Shown in pieces: positions 38,660 to 47,640 of a stretch of DNA of 64,000 bases. The translations under genes and the position numbers were made by a program. Location: positions 124,001 to 188,000 of the forward strand of contig JBFWRK010000007.1 in assembly GCA_050248955.1 (NCBI GenBank), in the 5' to 3' direction. Source of the stretch: JBFWRK01 sp050248955. Lineage in GTDB: Bacteria > Actinomycetota > Acidimicrobiia > Acidimicrobiales > Ilumatobacteraceae. The notes under the pieces are model-generated. The model had not been told where the DNA came from, ran no database searches, and was given only the letters and a program-made list of their open reading frames with translations. The number at the start of each line of letters is the position of its first letter. Within the stretch, counting starts at the first letter, position 1.

Positions 38660-39184
38660 ATGCCGATCTTCTCCTTCGAGGGCCGCGCCCCGATCATCCA
38701 CCCGTCAGCATTCATCGCGCCGAACGCCACGATCGTCGGCGACGTCACGATCGAGGAGGGTGCTTCGGTGTGGTACGGCGCGGTGATCCGTGCCGACGTC
38801 GCGCCGGTCATCGTCCGCGCGAACGCCAACATCCAGGACAACGCCGTGCTGCACGGCGCGCCCGACGTGGTGACCGACATCGGTCAGCGCGTGACCATCG
38901 GGCACCTCTGCCAGATCCATGGTGCGGTGATCGAGGACGACTGCCTGATCGGCAACGGCAGCACCGTGCTGGACGGCGCCCGCATCGGCGCCGGCTCGCT
39001 GATCGCCGCCCACTCGCTCGTCTCCGGGGGCACGCAGATCCCCGCCGGCGTCATGGCGGCAGGTGCACCAGCGGCGGTGAAGCGCGAGATCGCGGGCACG
39101 CCCCTCGGTGAGTCCACGGGGGGCAACGGGATCTTCTACGCCGAGTTGGCCCGCCGTCACAAGAGCGGCGTCGCGGAGGTCTGA
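38660..39184 (+). CDS. gamma-carbonic anhydrase family protein
   Basis: The 174-residue left-handed beta-helix protein starts MPIFSFEGRAPIIHPSAFIAP and shows hexapeptide repeats. The three zinc-binding His of the family are in place: NAVLHGAP and VTIGHLCQIHGAVI. It may hydrate CO2; many members have no proven activity. A TACAGT box six bases before the ATG and the lack of a ribosome binding site suggest a leaderless mRNA. Its place beside a 2-oxoacid decarboxylating enzyme and a CoA-transferase makes CO2 handling plausible. Confidence 0.92.
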   Translation: MPIFSFEGRAPIIHPSAFIAPNATIVGDVTIEEGASVWYGAVIRADVAPVIVRANANIQDNAVLHGAPDVVTDIGQRVTIGHLCQIHGAVIEDDCLIGNGSTVLDGARIGAGSLIAAHSLVSGGTQIPAGVMAAGAPAAVKREIAGTPLGESTGGNGIFYAELARRHKSGVAEV

Positions 39185-39205
39185 CCGCGGACTCAGCGGG
39201 CGGGC

Positions 39206-40435
39206 TCAGGCAAGCCGGGTCACGAACCGATCCGGCCGGCTGACGAAGCCCTCCGAGTCGACGGCCTGTCGCTGGATCGGGCCGCCCAGGGTCCCCCACG
39301 TCTTGAAGCCGAGCAGCCGGCGCATGTCTTTGCTGAGGCTCGCTTCGACCTCGGGAGCCAGACCCAGGAACGGGTTCTCCTGCTGGCGCACCCACGCTCG
39401 GCAGTAGTTGCTGAGGAGCACGTGCCGGTGGCGGTCGGACTGGTTCGCGCCGGCACCGTGCCAGCACCGCCCTTCGACGATCGCCGCAGTGCCTGCTGGA
39501 GCCTCGAGGATCGCGGTCTGCGTGTCGGGATCGGTCAGCGGATGCTCCCACAGGTGACTGCCGGGCACGACGTGCGTGCCGCCGTTGTGCTCGGTCACGT
39601 CATCGAGCATCCAGATCACCTGCGTGACGATCGGGTACTTCGGCTGCGGCCAGTTCACGTATCCCTGGTCCTGGTGCAGCATCTGGAGCTCGCAGCCGGG
39701 AGCCGTGATGTTGGCGGTGAAGCTCGTGAGCAAGAACCGAGGGCCGAGGAGGTACTCGAGCAGCCCGGCGATCCTCGGGTTGAGCGCCACTTCGTGGAAC
39801 TCCTCCCCCTTGTTCACGAGCCCGTTCACGCGCTGGTTCATCCCGGCGCCCTCGGGCTTCGACGGGTGGTATCCCGAGTCGAACGTCGCCACGCCGAGGC
39901 GCTCCTCGGCCGCCGCTTGCTCGACCAGGCGGGCACGGATGCGCTGCAGCTGCTCAGGCGGCAGCGCGCCGGCGACGAGGCAGTAGCCCCAACGGTCGAC
40001 GTCTCGCCGCGCCTGCTCGAGATCGTCTGTCGGCTGGGGAAGCGTCGGTCGAGCGGGCTCGCTCTTCACACCGTTCTTCTTGCGCGACGGATCGACCACA
40101 GCACGCTTGTGGGTCCCCTCACCGAGGAGCCGGTCGCCGACGCGGGCGCTCACCTCGAAGGTGAGGAAGCGGCGGTCGACCTCGACGAGGCGGCAGCGCA
40201 GGTCGACCTCGTCGCCCGGGACCGCAGCCGCGACATGCGAGACGTTGACGTGCACCCCGACGGTCGTCTCCTCACCCTCGAGATGCGCTGCAGCGGCGGC
40301 GCCACACGTCTGCTCCATCATCAGGATCATCGACGGGGTCGACAGCAGCGGTGGCCCCGCGTGCGAGGTGCCCATGTCCGCAGTGACGACGTGCACGAGC
40401 TGGTGCTCGACACCGGGCACGAGAGTTGCGAGCAT
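39206..40435 (-). CDS. fused FlK-like thioesterase and phytanoyl-CoA dioxygenase (PhyH) protein
   Basis: The 409-residue protein joins two enzymes. Residues 1-120 are a hotdog thioesterase of the fluoroacetyl-CoA thioesterase type, with Thr in LLSTPSMILMMEQT, Glu of that same stretch and His in VNVSHVAAAVPG. Residues about 140-409 are a Fe(II)/2-oxoglutarate dioxygenase of the PhyH family: HQDQGY supplies His-x-Asp and EGRCWHGAGANQSDRHR the distal His and the Arg for 2-oxoglutarate. PhyH enzymes 2-hydroxylate acyl-CoA, and the thioesterase could release the product. I know of no standard family with this fusion. GAGGGG precedes the ATG. Confidence 0.88.
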   Translation of the reverse strand: MLATLVPGVEHQLVHVVTADMGTSHAGPPLLSTPSMILMMEQTCGAAAAAHLEGEETTVGVHVNVSHVAAAVPGDEVDLRCRLVEVDRRFLTFEVSARVGDRLLGEGTHKRAVVDPSRKKNGVKSEPARPTLPQPTDDLEQARRDVDRWGYCLVAGALPPEQLQRIRARLVEQAAAEERLGVATFDSGYHPSKPEGAGMNQRVNGLVNKGEEFHEVALNPRIAGLLEYLLGPRFLLTSFTANITAPGCELQMLHQDQGYVNWPQPKYPIVTQVIWMLDDVTEHNGGTHVVPGSHLWEHPLTDPDTQTAILEAPAGTAAIVEGRCWHGAGANQSDRHRHVLLSNYCRAWVRQQENPFLGLAPEVEASLSKDMRRLLGFKTWGTLGGPIQRQAVDSEGFVSRPDRFVTRLA

Positions 40436-40500
40436 GACCCCTCATTTCGTTCATGCGGCTGGAACCGCATCCACTTCTGCGTTCGAATAATAGGTTAGAT

Positions 40501-40510
40501 GACCGAATAC
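40501..40510. promoter_or_regulatory. GACCGAATAC site upstream of the PhyH fusion gene
   Basis: GACCGAATAC followed by TTT, with a second CGAATA 20 bases to the left at 40484. It lies 66-75 bases upstream of the PhyH fusion start and matches the sites at 38609 and 45227. A minus-strand -10-like TATTAT is at 40489-40494. Confidence 0.45.
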
Positions 40511-40550
40511 TTTCATCTGGACCCGTCGATCACGAGCACCATCCGGGCGG

Positions 40551-43500
40551 TCAAGCCCGGAACTCGGCGAGCAGCAAGCGCTCTTTCTCCTTCACCTGGA
40601 GCGCCGATTCGTCCTTGACGGTGTCGTAGCCGCGGATCGCGTCGGGAAGCGACGCCAACTGCACGGCGAGGTCGTGCTTCGCCGGCGTCAGGTCGCGGCA
40701 GAGCTCGTCGAGCAACGTGTCGTACTCGGTGATCCGGGCCCGCTCTGCCCGACGGTGCGCCGTTCGGCCGAACGGATCGATCGCCTTGCCGCGCAGTCGT
40801 TTGCCCTTCGAGAGGAGGGAGAAGGCAGGCAGCGCCAGACCGGAGGGGATCTCCCACTTCTTCGCCCGGCCCGTCCTGGCGTCTCGCGAGTTGAAGAGCT
40901 GCGGTGCCAGGTTCACCTTGAACGTGAAGTCGCCCTCGAACTCGTCCTCGATCCGCTGGCGGAACGCAGGGTCGGCGTACAGGCGCGCGACCTCGTACTC
41001 GTCCTTGTACGCCATCAGCTTGAAGAGGTTCCTCGCCACTGCCCAGCCGAGCCCGTCGTGCCCCGGCGTCCTGGCGTGCTCCGCGGCGATGGCCGCGCGA
41101 ACCGTCGTCTCGTAGCGTCGGGCATATGCCTCGTCCTGGTACTCGACGAGGAAGCTCCGGCGCCGAGCGATCAGTGCGTCGAGGGTGTCGTCATCGGCGG
41201 CGTGCGTCACCTGCGCGGCACCGGCCGCGCCACTCGACGCGACGGCGACGATCTGCTCGACCGCGTCCATGTCGAACGCCGCCAACCGACCCCAACGCAG
41301 TGCTTCGACGTTGGCCGCGATGGCCACGCCGTTCAACTCGATCGCCCGCTCGAGTGCTTCGACGCTGACGGGCAGCAGCCCCTGCTGCAACGCGTAGCCG
41401 AGGAGGAACGCGTTCGTGTAGATCGCGTCCCCCATGAGCGCACCGGCGAGCCGCTCGGCGTCGATGAACGTCGCCTTGTCGCCCGTCTCTCGCTCCAACA
41501 GCCGCATCATCGGCTGGGCCGACAGGTTCAGGTTGCCGTTGCGGGAAAAGGCGACCGTGGGGCGAACGTCCTCGTTCACCACTGCGTGGGTCCGCGACCG
41601 GTCCATGGTGGCGCGAGGGCCGGCCCCGGCGACGACGACGATGTCGGCCCCGATGACGAGATCGGCCGACCGCTCCGCGACGCGAGCAGACAGCTCGGCC
41701 GCCCGATCGTCGACGACGCGAACGTGGCTCTGCACCGCGCCGTTCTTCTGCGCCAAGCCGGACTCGTTCAGCACGGTGGCCGTCTTGCCCTCGAGATGAG
41801 CCGCCATGCCGAGCAGCGCACCGATGGTGAGGACGCCACCACCACCGATGCCGCCGATCACGATGTTGTACGGCTCGGCGGAGCTCGCCACACCGGGCGT
41901 GGGCAGCGATTCGAACAGATCGGTCCCGGACGGGGCGCCGGCCGCAGCGCTGCCCTTCTTCCTGGGCGTCGCGCCGTACAGCGTGACGAAGCTCGGGCAG
42001 TAGCCGCTGAGGCAGGTGAAGTCCTTGTTGCAGCTGGACTGGTTGATCGTCCGCTTCCGCCCCAGATCCGTGTCGAGGGGCTCGACGGAGATGCAGTTCG
42101 ACTGGACGTTGCAATCGCCGCAGCCTTCGCAGACGGTCTCGTGGATGAAGACTCGCTTGTCGGGATCGTTGGCCTTCCCACGCTTGCGCTCACGCCGCAG
42201 TTCGGCAGCACACGCCTGGTCGTACACGAGCACGGTGACACCGGGGATCTCGCGGAGCTCTTCCTGCGCGCTGATGAGCTCGTCGCGATGACGCACGTCG
42301 ACCCCACGCGGGAACCGATTGCCCTGACGTGCCTTCTTCACGTCGTCGGTGACGACCACGACCTTCTTCGCGCCCTCGGCGAGCACTTCCGCAGCCAGCT
42401 TGCCCGCCGAGAGTGAACCCGGGATGGCCTGGCCACCGGTCATCGAGATGTAGCCGTTCAGCAGGATCTTGAACGTCATGTTCACCTTCGCCGCCACTGC
42501 GGCGCGCACCGCCAGGTACCCGGAGTGCGAGTAGGTGCCGTCGCCCATGTTCTGGAACACGTGCGACTGGTCCGCGAACGGCGACATGCCGACCCAGAGC
42601 ATGCCCTCGCCACCCATGTGGGTGAACGTGTGGGTCTCGCGACCGGGCGCAGCCAAGGCGATCGCCATGCCGTGGCACCCGGTACCGCCGAGGCCGAAGC
42701 TGCCCTCGGGCACCTTCGTGGACGTGTTGTGCGGGCAGCCCGAGCAGAAGCCTGCGGCCCGCACGAGATTCGGCGTCTCGACGGGCTCCTCGGTCTGCAG
42801 ATCCTGCGAGCGACCGGCGTCGCCGAGGCTGATCACACCCATCGATTCGCGCGGCCGCAGCGTTGCGGCCAGGGTCGCGTCACCGTTCACGACGGCGATG
42901 CGCGCGGCCAGCGCGCGTGCGACGATCGGGCCGTCCAGACCGGCAACTTCGGGGATGAGCTGCACACCGTGCTCGTCGGTCTTCCCGACGATGTTCGGGC
43001 GACGCTCGATCGGGAGCTGGCGTAGCAGCCGGTTGACCTGGTCCTCGATCACCGGGTGCTTCGGCTCGACGACCAACACCTCGTCGAGACCGTCGACGAA
43101 CTCGAGCACGCCCTGCGGCTCGATCGGCCAGGTCATCGCCGGCTTGTAGATGCTGATGCCCAGCTGCTGGGCCTGCTCGAGCGAGAGCCCACAGCGATCG
43201 AGCGCGTCCTTGACGTCGAGGTAGGCCTTTCCAGCGGCGATGATCCCGAGTCCCCGCCCGGTGCCCGTGCTCCGCGTCGCGGGCAGCGTCACCACGTCGA
43301 GCCCGTTCGCTCGGACGAAGGCCTGCGCGGCGGGGAGGCGAATGGTGCGAATCTCCACTTCGAGCTGCGCGGCGCCGCCCACACCGCCCAATCGCGGAGT
43401 CCCGAGCGGCGGCGGCAACGTGACGCCCTCCGGTACGACGAGGTGAGGGCGGCGCGGATCGACCTCGACGGTTGCGGCGCTGTCGACCGTGTCGTTGAGG

Positions 43501-44117
43501 CAGATCATCCCCACCCACGTGGACGCGAAGCGCGACAGCGCCCAGCCGGCGAGTCCGAAGTCGATGTACTCCTGCACTGTCGCGGGATTGAGGACCGGCA
43601 TGTGCATGTGGATGAACAGCGTCTCGCTCTGCTGCGCGGTCACCGTGCTGCGGGCGTGGTGATCGTCGCCCGCAAGGGCGAGGACGCCGCCGTGCTTCGA
43701 CACACCCTGGTAGCTGCCGGTCCGCATGGCGTCGGTGGAGCGCTCCACGCCGGGCCCCTTGCCGTACCACATGCCGAAGACCCCGTCGTACTTCGAGCGA
43801 ACGGGCCCGTTGTTCAGGTACTGCGTTCCCCATACGGCCGTGGCGGCGAGATCCTCGTTCGTCCCGGGCTCGAAGTGCACGTGACGCTCCGCCAGCATCG
43901 CTCGCTGCGCGCGGAACAGCGAATCGAGCCCGCCGAGCGGTGAGCCTGGGTAACCCGTCACGTAGCCGGCGGTGTTGAGCCCGGCGAGGACGTCACGCTG
44001 GCGCTGCATCAGCGGCAGCCGGACGAGCGCGTCCCAGCCGGTCAGGTATGCACGGCCTTCATCGAGAGCGAACCGGTCGTCGAGCCGGTAGTTCAGGTCA
44101 ACCTTCGCAGCAGCCAC
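40551..44117 (-). CDS. fused 2-oxoacid (indolepyruvate-type):ferredoxin oxidoreductase
   Basis: The 1188-residue protein has the order of the fused IorA-IorB enzymes: a pyrimidine-binding half (GYVTGYPGSPLGGLD), a thiamine-diphosphate half (SGCPHNTSTKVPEGSFGLGGTGCHGMA), a ferredoxin-like Cys cluster (VCEGCGDCNVQSNC and CNKDFTCLSGYC), and the gamma-type domain (IVIGGIGGGGVLTIGALLGMA). It decarboxylates a 2-oxoacid oxidatively to an acyl-CoA, reducing ferredoxin. The GTG at 44117 is the likely start. It works in the cytoplasm with a ferredoxin not encoded here. The true substrate may be an aryl, branched or long-chain 2-oxoacid. Confidence 0.93.
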   Translation of the reverse strand: MAAAKVDLNYRLDDRFALDEGRAYLTGWDALVRLPLMQRQRDVLAGLNTAGYVTGYPGSPLGGLDSLFRAQRAMLAERHVHFEPGTNEDLAATAVWGTQYLNNGPVRSKYDGVFGMWYGKGPGVERSTDAMRTGSYQGVSKHGGVLALAGDDHHARSTVTAQQSETLFIHMHMPVLNPATVQEYIDFGLAGWALSRFASTWVGMICLNDTVDSAATVEVDPRRPHLVVPEGVTLPPPLGTPRLGGVGGAAQLEVEIRTIRLPAAQAFVRANGLDVVTLPATRSTGTGRGLGIIAAGKAYLDVKDALDRCGLSLEQAQQLGISIYKPAMTWPIEPQGVLEFVDGLDEVLVVEPKHPVIEDQVNRLLRQLPIERRPNIVGKTDEHGVQLIPEVAGLDGPIVARALAARIAVVNGDATLAATLRPRESMGVISLGDAGRSQDLQTEEPVETPNLVRAAGFCSGCPHNTSTKVPEGSFGLGGTGCHGMAIALAAPGRETHTFTHMGGEGMLWVGMSPFADQSHVFQNMGDGTYSHSGYLAVRAAVAAKVNMTFKILLNGYISMTGGQAIPGSLSAGKLAAEVLAEGAKKVVVVTDDVKKARQGNRFPRGVDVRHRDELISAQEELREIPGVTVLVYDQACAAELRRERKRGKANDPDKRVFIHETVCEGCGDCNVQSNCISVEPLDTDLGRKRTINQSSCNKDFTCLSGYCPSFVTLYGATPRKKGSAAAGAPSGTDLFESLPTPGVASSAEPYNIVIGGIGGGGVLTIGALLGMAAHLEGKTATVLNESGLAQKNGAVQSHVRVVDDRAAELSARVAERSADLVIGADIVVVAGAGPRATMDRSRTHAVVNEDVRPTVAFSRNGNLNLSAQPMMRLLERETGDKATFIDAERLAGALMGDAIYTNAFLLGYALQQGLLPVSVEALERAIELNGVAIAANVEALRWGRLAAFDMDAVEQIVAVASSGAAGAAQVTHAADDDTLDALIARRRSFLVEYQDEAYARRYETTVRAAIAAEHARTPGHDGLGWAVARNLFKLMAYKDEYEVARLYADPAFRQRIEDEFEGDFTFKVNLAPQLFNSRDARTGRAKKWEIPSGLALPAFSLLSKGKRLRGKAIDPFGRTAHRRAERARITEYDTLLDELCRDLTPAKHDLAVQLASLPDAIRGYDTVKDESALQVKEKERLLLAEFRA

Positions 44118-44217
44118 GTCGTCGGTGTTTCCCTCTGTGTGGTGGGTGGACGGCACATCGCTCCGGGCGTACCCCCGACGCAAAGACCCCCCTCGACTGG
44201 AATCAGTCAGCTGTTAC

Positions 44218-44246
44218 AATATCTGGGTGGCAGGTTGTGGTGTCAA
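44218..44246 (-). promoter_or_regulatory. promoter of the 2-oxoacid oxidoreductase gene
   Basis: Read on the minus strand, TTGACA (44241-44246) and GATATT (44218-44223) are separated by 17 bases. The leader to the GTG at 44117 would be about 95 bases. Confidence 0.65.
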
Positions 44247-44380
44247 GGGGTGAGTGAGTGGGCGATGCCCAACGGGGCGGCCGGCCACGTGAGTAGCCTG
44301 CCGGCCAGGGCGTCATCGGCTGACCGAGCGGTTCTGTACGCGCGGCTGGGCGAGCAGAGTGAATCGAAGGGACGTGCGAG

Positions 44381-45118
44381 ATGACATCCTCCAGGGCGGC
44401 AAGCGCGAAGCGGGCGGCTTCAACGCGAGCGACGCCGGCGCCGGCACGATCCCGGACCGGCGCGAGTGGTCGCAAGCCAGGACGGCCCCGCGGGCCCGGG
44501 CGGCCGGTCGACGGTGACAGCGCGGCAACCCGCCAGCAGCTCATCGACGCCGCGATCGAGTGCTTCGGCGCCCGCGGCCTGGCGCGTACCACCCTGCGCG
44601 ACATCGCGCTACGAGCGGGCCTGACCACCGGGACGCTCTACCACCACTTCGCCACCAAGGAGGCTCTCTACACCGAGGCGTACCAGTGCTCGGTCGAGAA
44701 GGTGTACCAGGAGCTGGAGGAGAGCATCGCCGGCAAGGAGTCGCTCGCCGATCGTCTTGCGGCTGCCATCGACACGCAGGCCCGGCTCACGACCGACGGC
44801 ACGCCGTTCAGCCACTTCATCTTGCGCGCGTGGGTGGAGCACGGCGAGGAGGGCGCGATCCCGTTGCCCATCCCGGCGCGGGTCGAGAAGGTGCTGAACG
44901 CCTTGGTCGACGATGCCGTCGCCAAACGTGAGGTGCGAGACGCCGATCGTGAGGAAGTGATGAACGTGGCGCGCGCCTGCATGTGGGGGGTGATGGCGAT
45001 CTCGCTCACCGGACCTGGCAATGTGCCGTCCACTGCTGACGGACTGAAGCGGATGGTGCGCGGCACGCTCTACGAGCTGCAGCCGGCAGCCGCCACGGCT
45101 CGGCGGCGAGCGCGCTGA
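44381..45118 (+). CDS. TetR-family transcriptional regulator
   Basis: The 245-residue protein has an unusually long basic Ala/Arg/Pro-rich N-terminus (about 45 residues). Then come the TetR helix-turn-helix (TRQQLIDAAIECFGARGLARTTLRDIALRAGLTTGTLYHHFATKEAL, about 50-96) and a ligand domain. AAGGGA precedes the ATG. It is divergent from the oxidoreductase gene. It is the only regulator in the catabolic block and so a candidate for binding the GACCGAATA-like sites. Confidence 0.93.
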   Translation: MTSSRAASAKRAASTRATPAPARSRTGASGRKPGRPRGPGRPVDGDSAATRQQLIDAAIECFGARGLARTTLRDIALRAGLTTGTLYHHFATKEALYTEAYQCSVEKVYQELEESIAGKESLADRLAAAIDTQARLTTDGTPFSHFILRAWVEHGEEGAIPLPIPARVEKVLNALVDDAVAKREVRDADREEVMNVARACMWGVMAISLTGPGNVPSTADGLKRMVRGTLYELQPAAATARRRAR

Positions 45119-45226
45119 ACGCGGCGAGAGCCGCTGAGCGGGCGAGTGGGCTGAGCCAGCTGCACGAGCCAGCTGCACGAGCCAGCAGGACGAGAGGGCG
45201 AGTTGCACAAAGGTCTGGACGCAGCC

Positions 45227-45249
45227 ATATTCGGTCAGTAGACTGATTA
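45227..45249. promoter_or_regulatory. GACCGAATA-like site upstream of the small protein gene
   Basis: ATATTCGGTC at 45227-45236 is the reverse of GACCGAATAT and continues into CAGTAGACTGATT, which is itself partly symmetric. It matches the sites at 38609 and 40501. Confidence 0.4.
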
Positions 45250-45321
45250 ATGCTGCCGGGCTCACTTCGACGAGCCCGTCCGTCTGGGATTGGGCAGCGA
45301 TCGCCGACAGGGGGCATCCAG

Positions 45322-45621
45322 ATGCAGCTACAAGCAGGTCAGCGGCTCAAGAGCGTCGCATGCACGACGAATGTGATCGTGGTCCGAGGATCGGCCGACG
45401 ATGTCGACCTCCGCTGTGGGGGTCACCCGATGGTCGGCTTCGATGTCGACGCTCCGGGGGCCGACGTCGATCCGACGCACGCCGCCGGCACGGCGATGGG
45501 CAAGCGTTACGCGCACGGCGGCATCGAGCTCCTGTGCACGAAGCCCGGCGCGGGGAGCCTCGCGATCGGGGTCGAGCCGGTCACCATCAAGGCCGCCAAG
45601 GCAATGCCGGCATCGGACTGA
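45322..45621 (+). CDS. small hypothetical protein, 99 residues
   Basis: The product begins MQLQAGQRLKSVACTTNVIV after AGGGGG. It contains DVDLRCGGHPMVGFDVD and a second Cys (IELLCTKPGAG), so a metal site with Cys/His is possible. I recognise no named family, although short proteins of this kind occur beside acyl-CoA genes in actinobacteria. It precedes a crotonase gene by eight bases and is surely co-transcribed. Confidence 0.7.
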   Translation: MQLQAGQRLKSVACTTNVIVVRGSADDVDLRCGGHPMVGFDVDAPGADVDPTHAAGTAMGKRYAHGGIELLCTKPGAGSLAIGVEPVTIKAAKAMPASD

Positions 45622-45629
45622 CCAGCACC

Positions 45630-46436
45630 ATGGCAGTCGTCGAGCTCTCGACCCCCCGCCCCGGCGTCACACAGATCACGCTGAACCGACCCGAGCGCCT
45701 CAACGCGATGACGGCCGCTCTGGTGGGCGATCTGCATCGTGCCCTCGATGAGGTCGCCGCTGATCCCGAGTGCCGCGTCGTCGTGCTCACCGGTGCCGGC
45801 CGAGGCTTCTGCGCGGGCCTCGACCTCTCCGGCTTCGGCGACCCGCCCGGTGGCGGTGACGCCGTCGGCAAGACCCAGCACGGGTTCGCCACGCAGAAGT
45901 TCATCGCGTCCCTCATCCCGCATCTGCGATCGCTCCCGCAGCCAGTGATCTCCGCGGTGAACGGCCCCGCAGCCGGCGGTGGCTTCGCGCTGGTGCTGGG
46001 GAGCGACATCCGCATCGCTGCCGTCACCGCTCGCTTCAACGCGGCCTTCATCCGGGTGGGGTACTCGGCGTGCGACATCGGCACCAGCTGGTTGCTTCCC
46101 CGGCTCGTTGGCGCCGCCCGCTCGCAGGAGCTGATGCTGACCGGTCGCATCTTCGACGCCGCCGAAGCGGAGCGCATCGGTCTCGTCACCAAGGTCGTGC
46201 CGGACGCGGAACTGCTCGACGCCGCGTACGAGAAGGCGGCCGAGGTGATGCGCAACACGCCGATGGGCGTCGCGCTGACGAAAGAGGGCATGTGGAGCGC
46301 CCTCGAGATCCCCGGCATGCAGGCCGCGATCGACCTCGAGAACCGCCAGCAGATCATGGTCAGCGCCACCGCCGACCGTCTCGAAGCGCTCGCGGCGTTC
46401 CTCGAACGTCGCGATCCCGTTTACACCAATCACTGA
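45630..46436 (+). CDS. enoyl-CoA hydratase/isomerase family protein
   Basis: The 268-residue crotonase begins MAVVELSTPRPGVTQITLNR. Oxyanion-hole segments are GAGRGFCAGLDL and NGPAAGGGFALVLGSDIRIA. The catalytic region reads FIRVGYSACDIGTSWLLPR, where Asp replaces the usual second Glu, as in some dienoyl-CoA isomerases. Substrate unknown. The short spacing to the preceding gene makes them an operon. Confidence 0.92.
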   Translation: MAVVELSTPRPGVTQITLNRPERLNAMTAALVGDLHRALDEVAADPECRVVVLTGAGRGFCAGLDLSGFGDPPGGGDAVGKTQHGFATQKFIASLIPHLRSLPQPVISAVNGPAAGGGFALVLGSDIRIAAVTARFNAAFIRVGYSACDIGTSWLLPRLVGAARSQELMLTGRIFDAAEAERIGLVTKVVPDAELLDAAYEKAAEVMRNTPMGVALTKEGMWSALEIPGMQAAIDLENRQQIMVSATADRLEALAAFLERRDPVYTNH

Positions 46437-46574
46437 TCACGCGGGCCTGCCCGGACGATACTTGTGGTCGCAATAAAATCTCGGATGGTGCTGTTGACAG
46501 AGCTGTCCGGCGATTCGGATCGCTCCGATCCCCGGCACCACGACAGGCAGCCCCAGAACGAGATCGGAACCGCC

Positions 46575-47525
46575 ATGCCCGCCATCACCGCCGACACCGC
46601 CACCCTTCCCCGCTTCGCGGTCTCCACCGGGCGGGTCCGGCCGGTGCGCAGCGTCACGACTGCTCCCGAGGGGTTCGAGGGTGAGGGCTTCCCCGTGCGG
46701 CGGGCCTTCGCCGGGGTGTCACAGGCCGACCTCGATCCGTTCATCCACATGGACCAGATGGGGTCGATCGAGTACCCGCCATACGAGGCGAGGGGCACCG
46801 ACTGGCACCCGCACCGGGGGTTCGAGACCGTCACCTACATCCTCGATGGCACCTTCGTGCACCAGGACTCGCACGGCGGCGGCGGCACCATCACCAACGG
46901 GGCCACGCAATGGATGACTGCCGGCGGCGGCATCCTGCACATCGAGACACCGCCGGAGGAGCTCGTGGTCAGCGGTGGGCTGTTCCACGGCGTCCAGCTG
47001 TGGGTGAACCTCCCGGCGCGGTCGAAGATGCTCCCTCCCGCCTACCAGAACCTCGAGGCCGACCAGGTCACACTGCTGTCATCGCCCGACGGTGGTGCGT
47101 TGGTACGCGTCATCGCCGGCGCGATCGACGGGCACGCCGGTCCCGGTTCGACGCACACGCCGATCGTGATGGCGCACGCCACGCTCGCTCCCGGCGCACG
47201 ACTCGAACTGCCCTGGAACCCGACGTTCAACGCGCTCGCCTACGGACTCGAGGGATCGGGCACCGTCGGCCACGAAGCGGCGATGTTCGGCCTCGGCCGA
47301 CTCGCGGTGTTCGGATCGGGCGACACGCTCGTACTGCAGGCCGACGAGCGATCGGCGCTCGAGGTTCTCCTGCTCGGCGGCGAACCGATCCGCGAACCGG
47401 TCGCAACGTACGGACCGTTCGTGATGAACACCCGGGCCGAGCTGGCCCAGGCGTTCGAGGACTTCCAGACCGGTCGGCTCGGAACCGTCCCGCCCGGTGC
47501 CCTGCGCCCCTTCCGCGGCCGGTGA
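46575..47525 (+). CDS. pirin family protein
   Basis: The 316-residue bicupin has the pirin metal motif DWHPHRGFETVTYILDG and GGGILHIE, then the QLWVNLPARSKMLPPAYQ segment. Some bacterial pirins oxidise quercetin and others act on pyruvate dehydrogenase or as redox regulators, so a single role cannot be given. The start at MPAITADTATLPRF has no strong ribosome binding site. A palindrome, GGATCG-CTC-CGATCC, lies about 55 bases upstream. Confidence 0.9.
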   Translation: MPAITADTATLPRFAVSTGRVRPVRSVTTAPEGFEGEGFPVRRAFAGVSQADLDPFIHMDQMGSIEYPPYEARGTDWHPHRGFETVTYILDGTFVHQDSHGGGGTITNGATQWMTAGGGILHIETPPEELVVSGGLFHGVQLWVNLPARSKMLPPAYQNLEADQVTLLSSPDGGALVRVIAGAIDGHAGPGSTHTPIVMAHATLAPGARLELPWNPTFNALAYGLEGSGTVGHEAAMFGLGRLAVFGSGDTLVLQADERSALEVLLLGGEPIREPVATYGPFVMNTRAELAQAFEDFQTGRLGTVPPGALRPFRGR

Positions 47526-47640
47526 GGGCGACCGTGCGCTCGTTGACGCCGGTCGGCGCACGGACATCCTGAAGCACACTGACGATCCGCGCGTCGCCCG
47601 CCCGACGACGTACGTTGCTGGTTCGACACCGAGGAGCGGC

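Noticed and set aside
40674..42416. 580-codon plus-strand frame over the ferredoxin oxidoreductase
   Set aside because: Shadow of the real gene, which has thiamine and iron-sulfur motifs.
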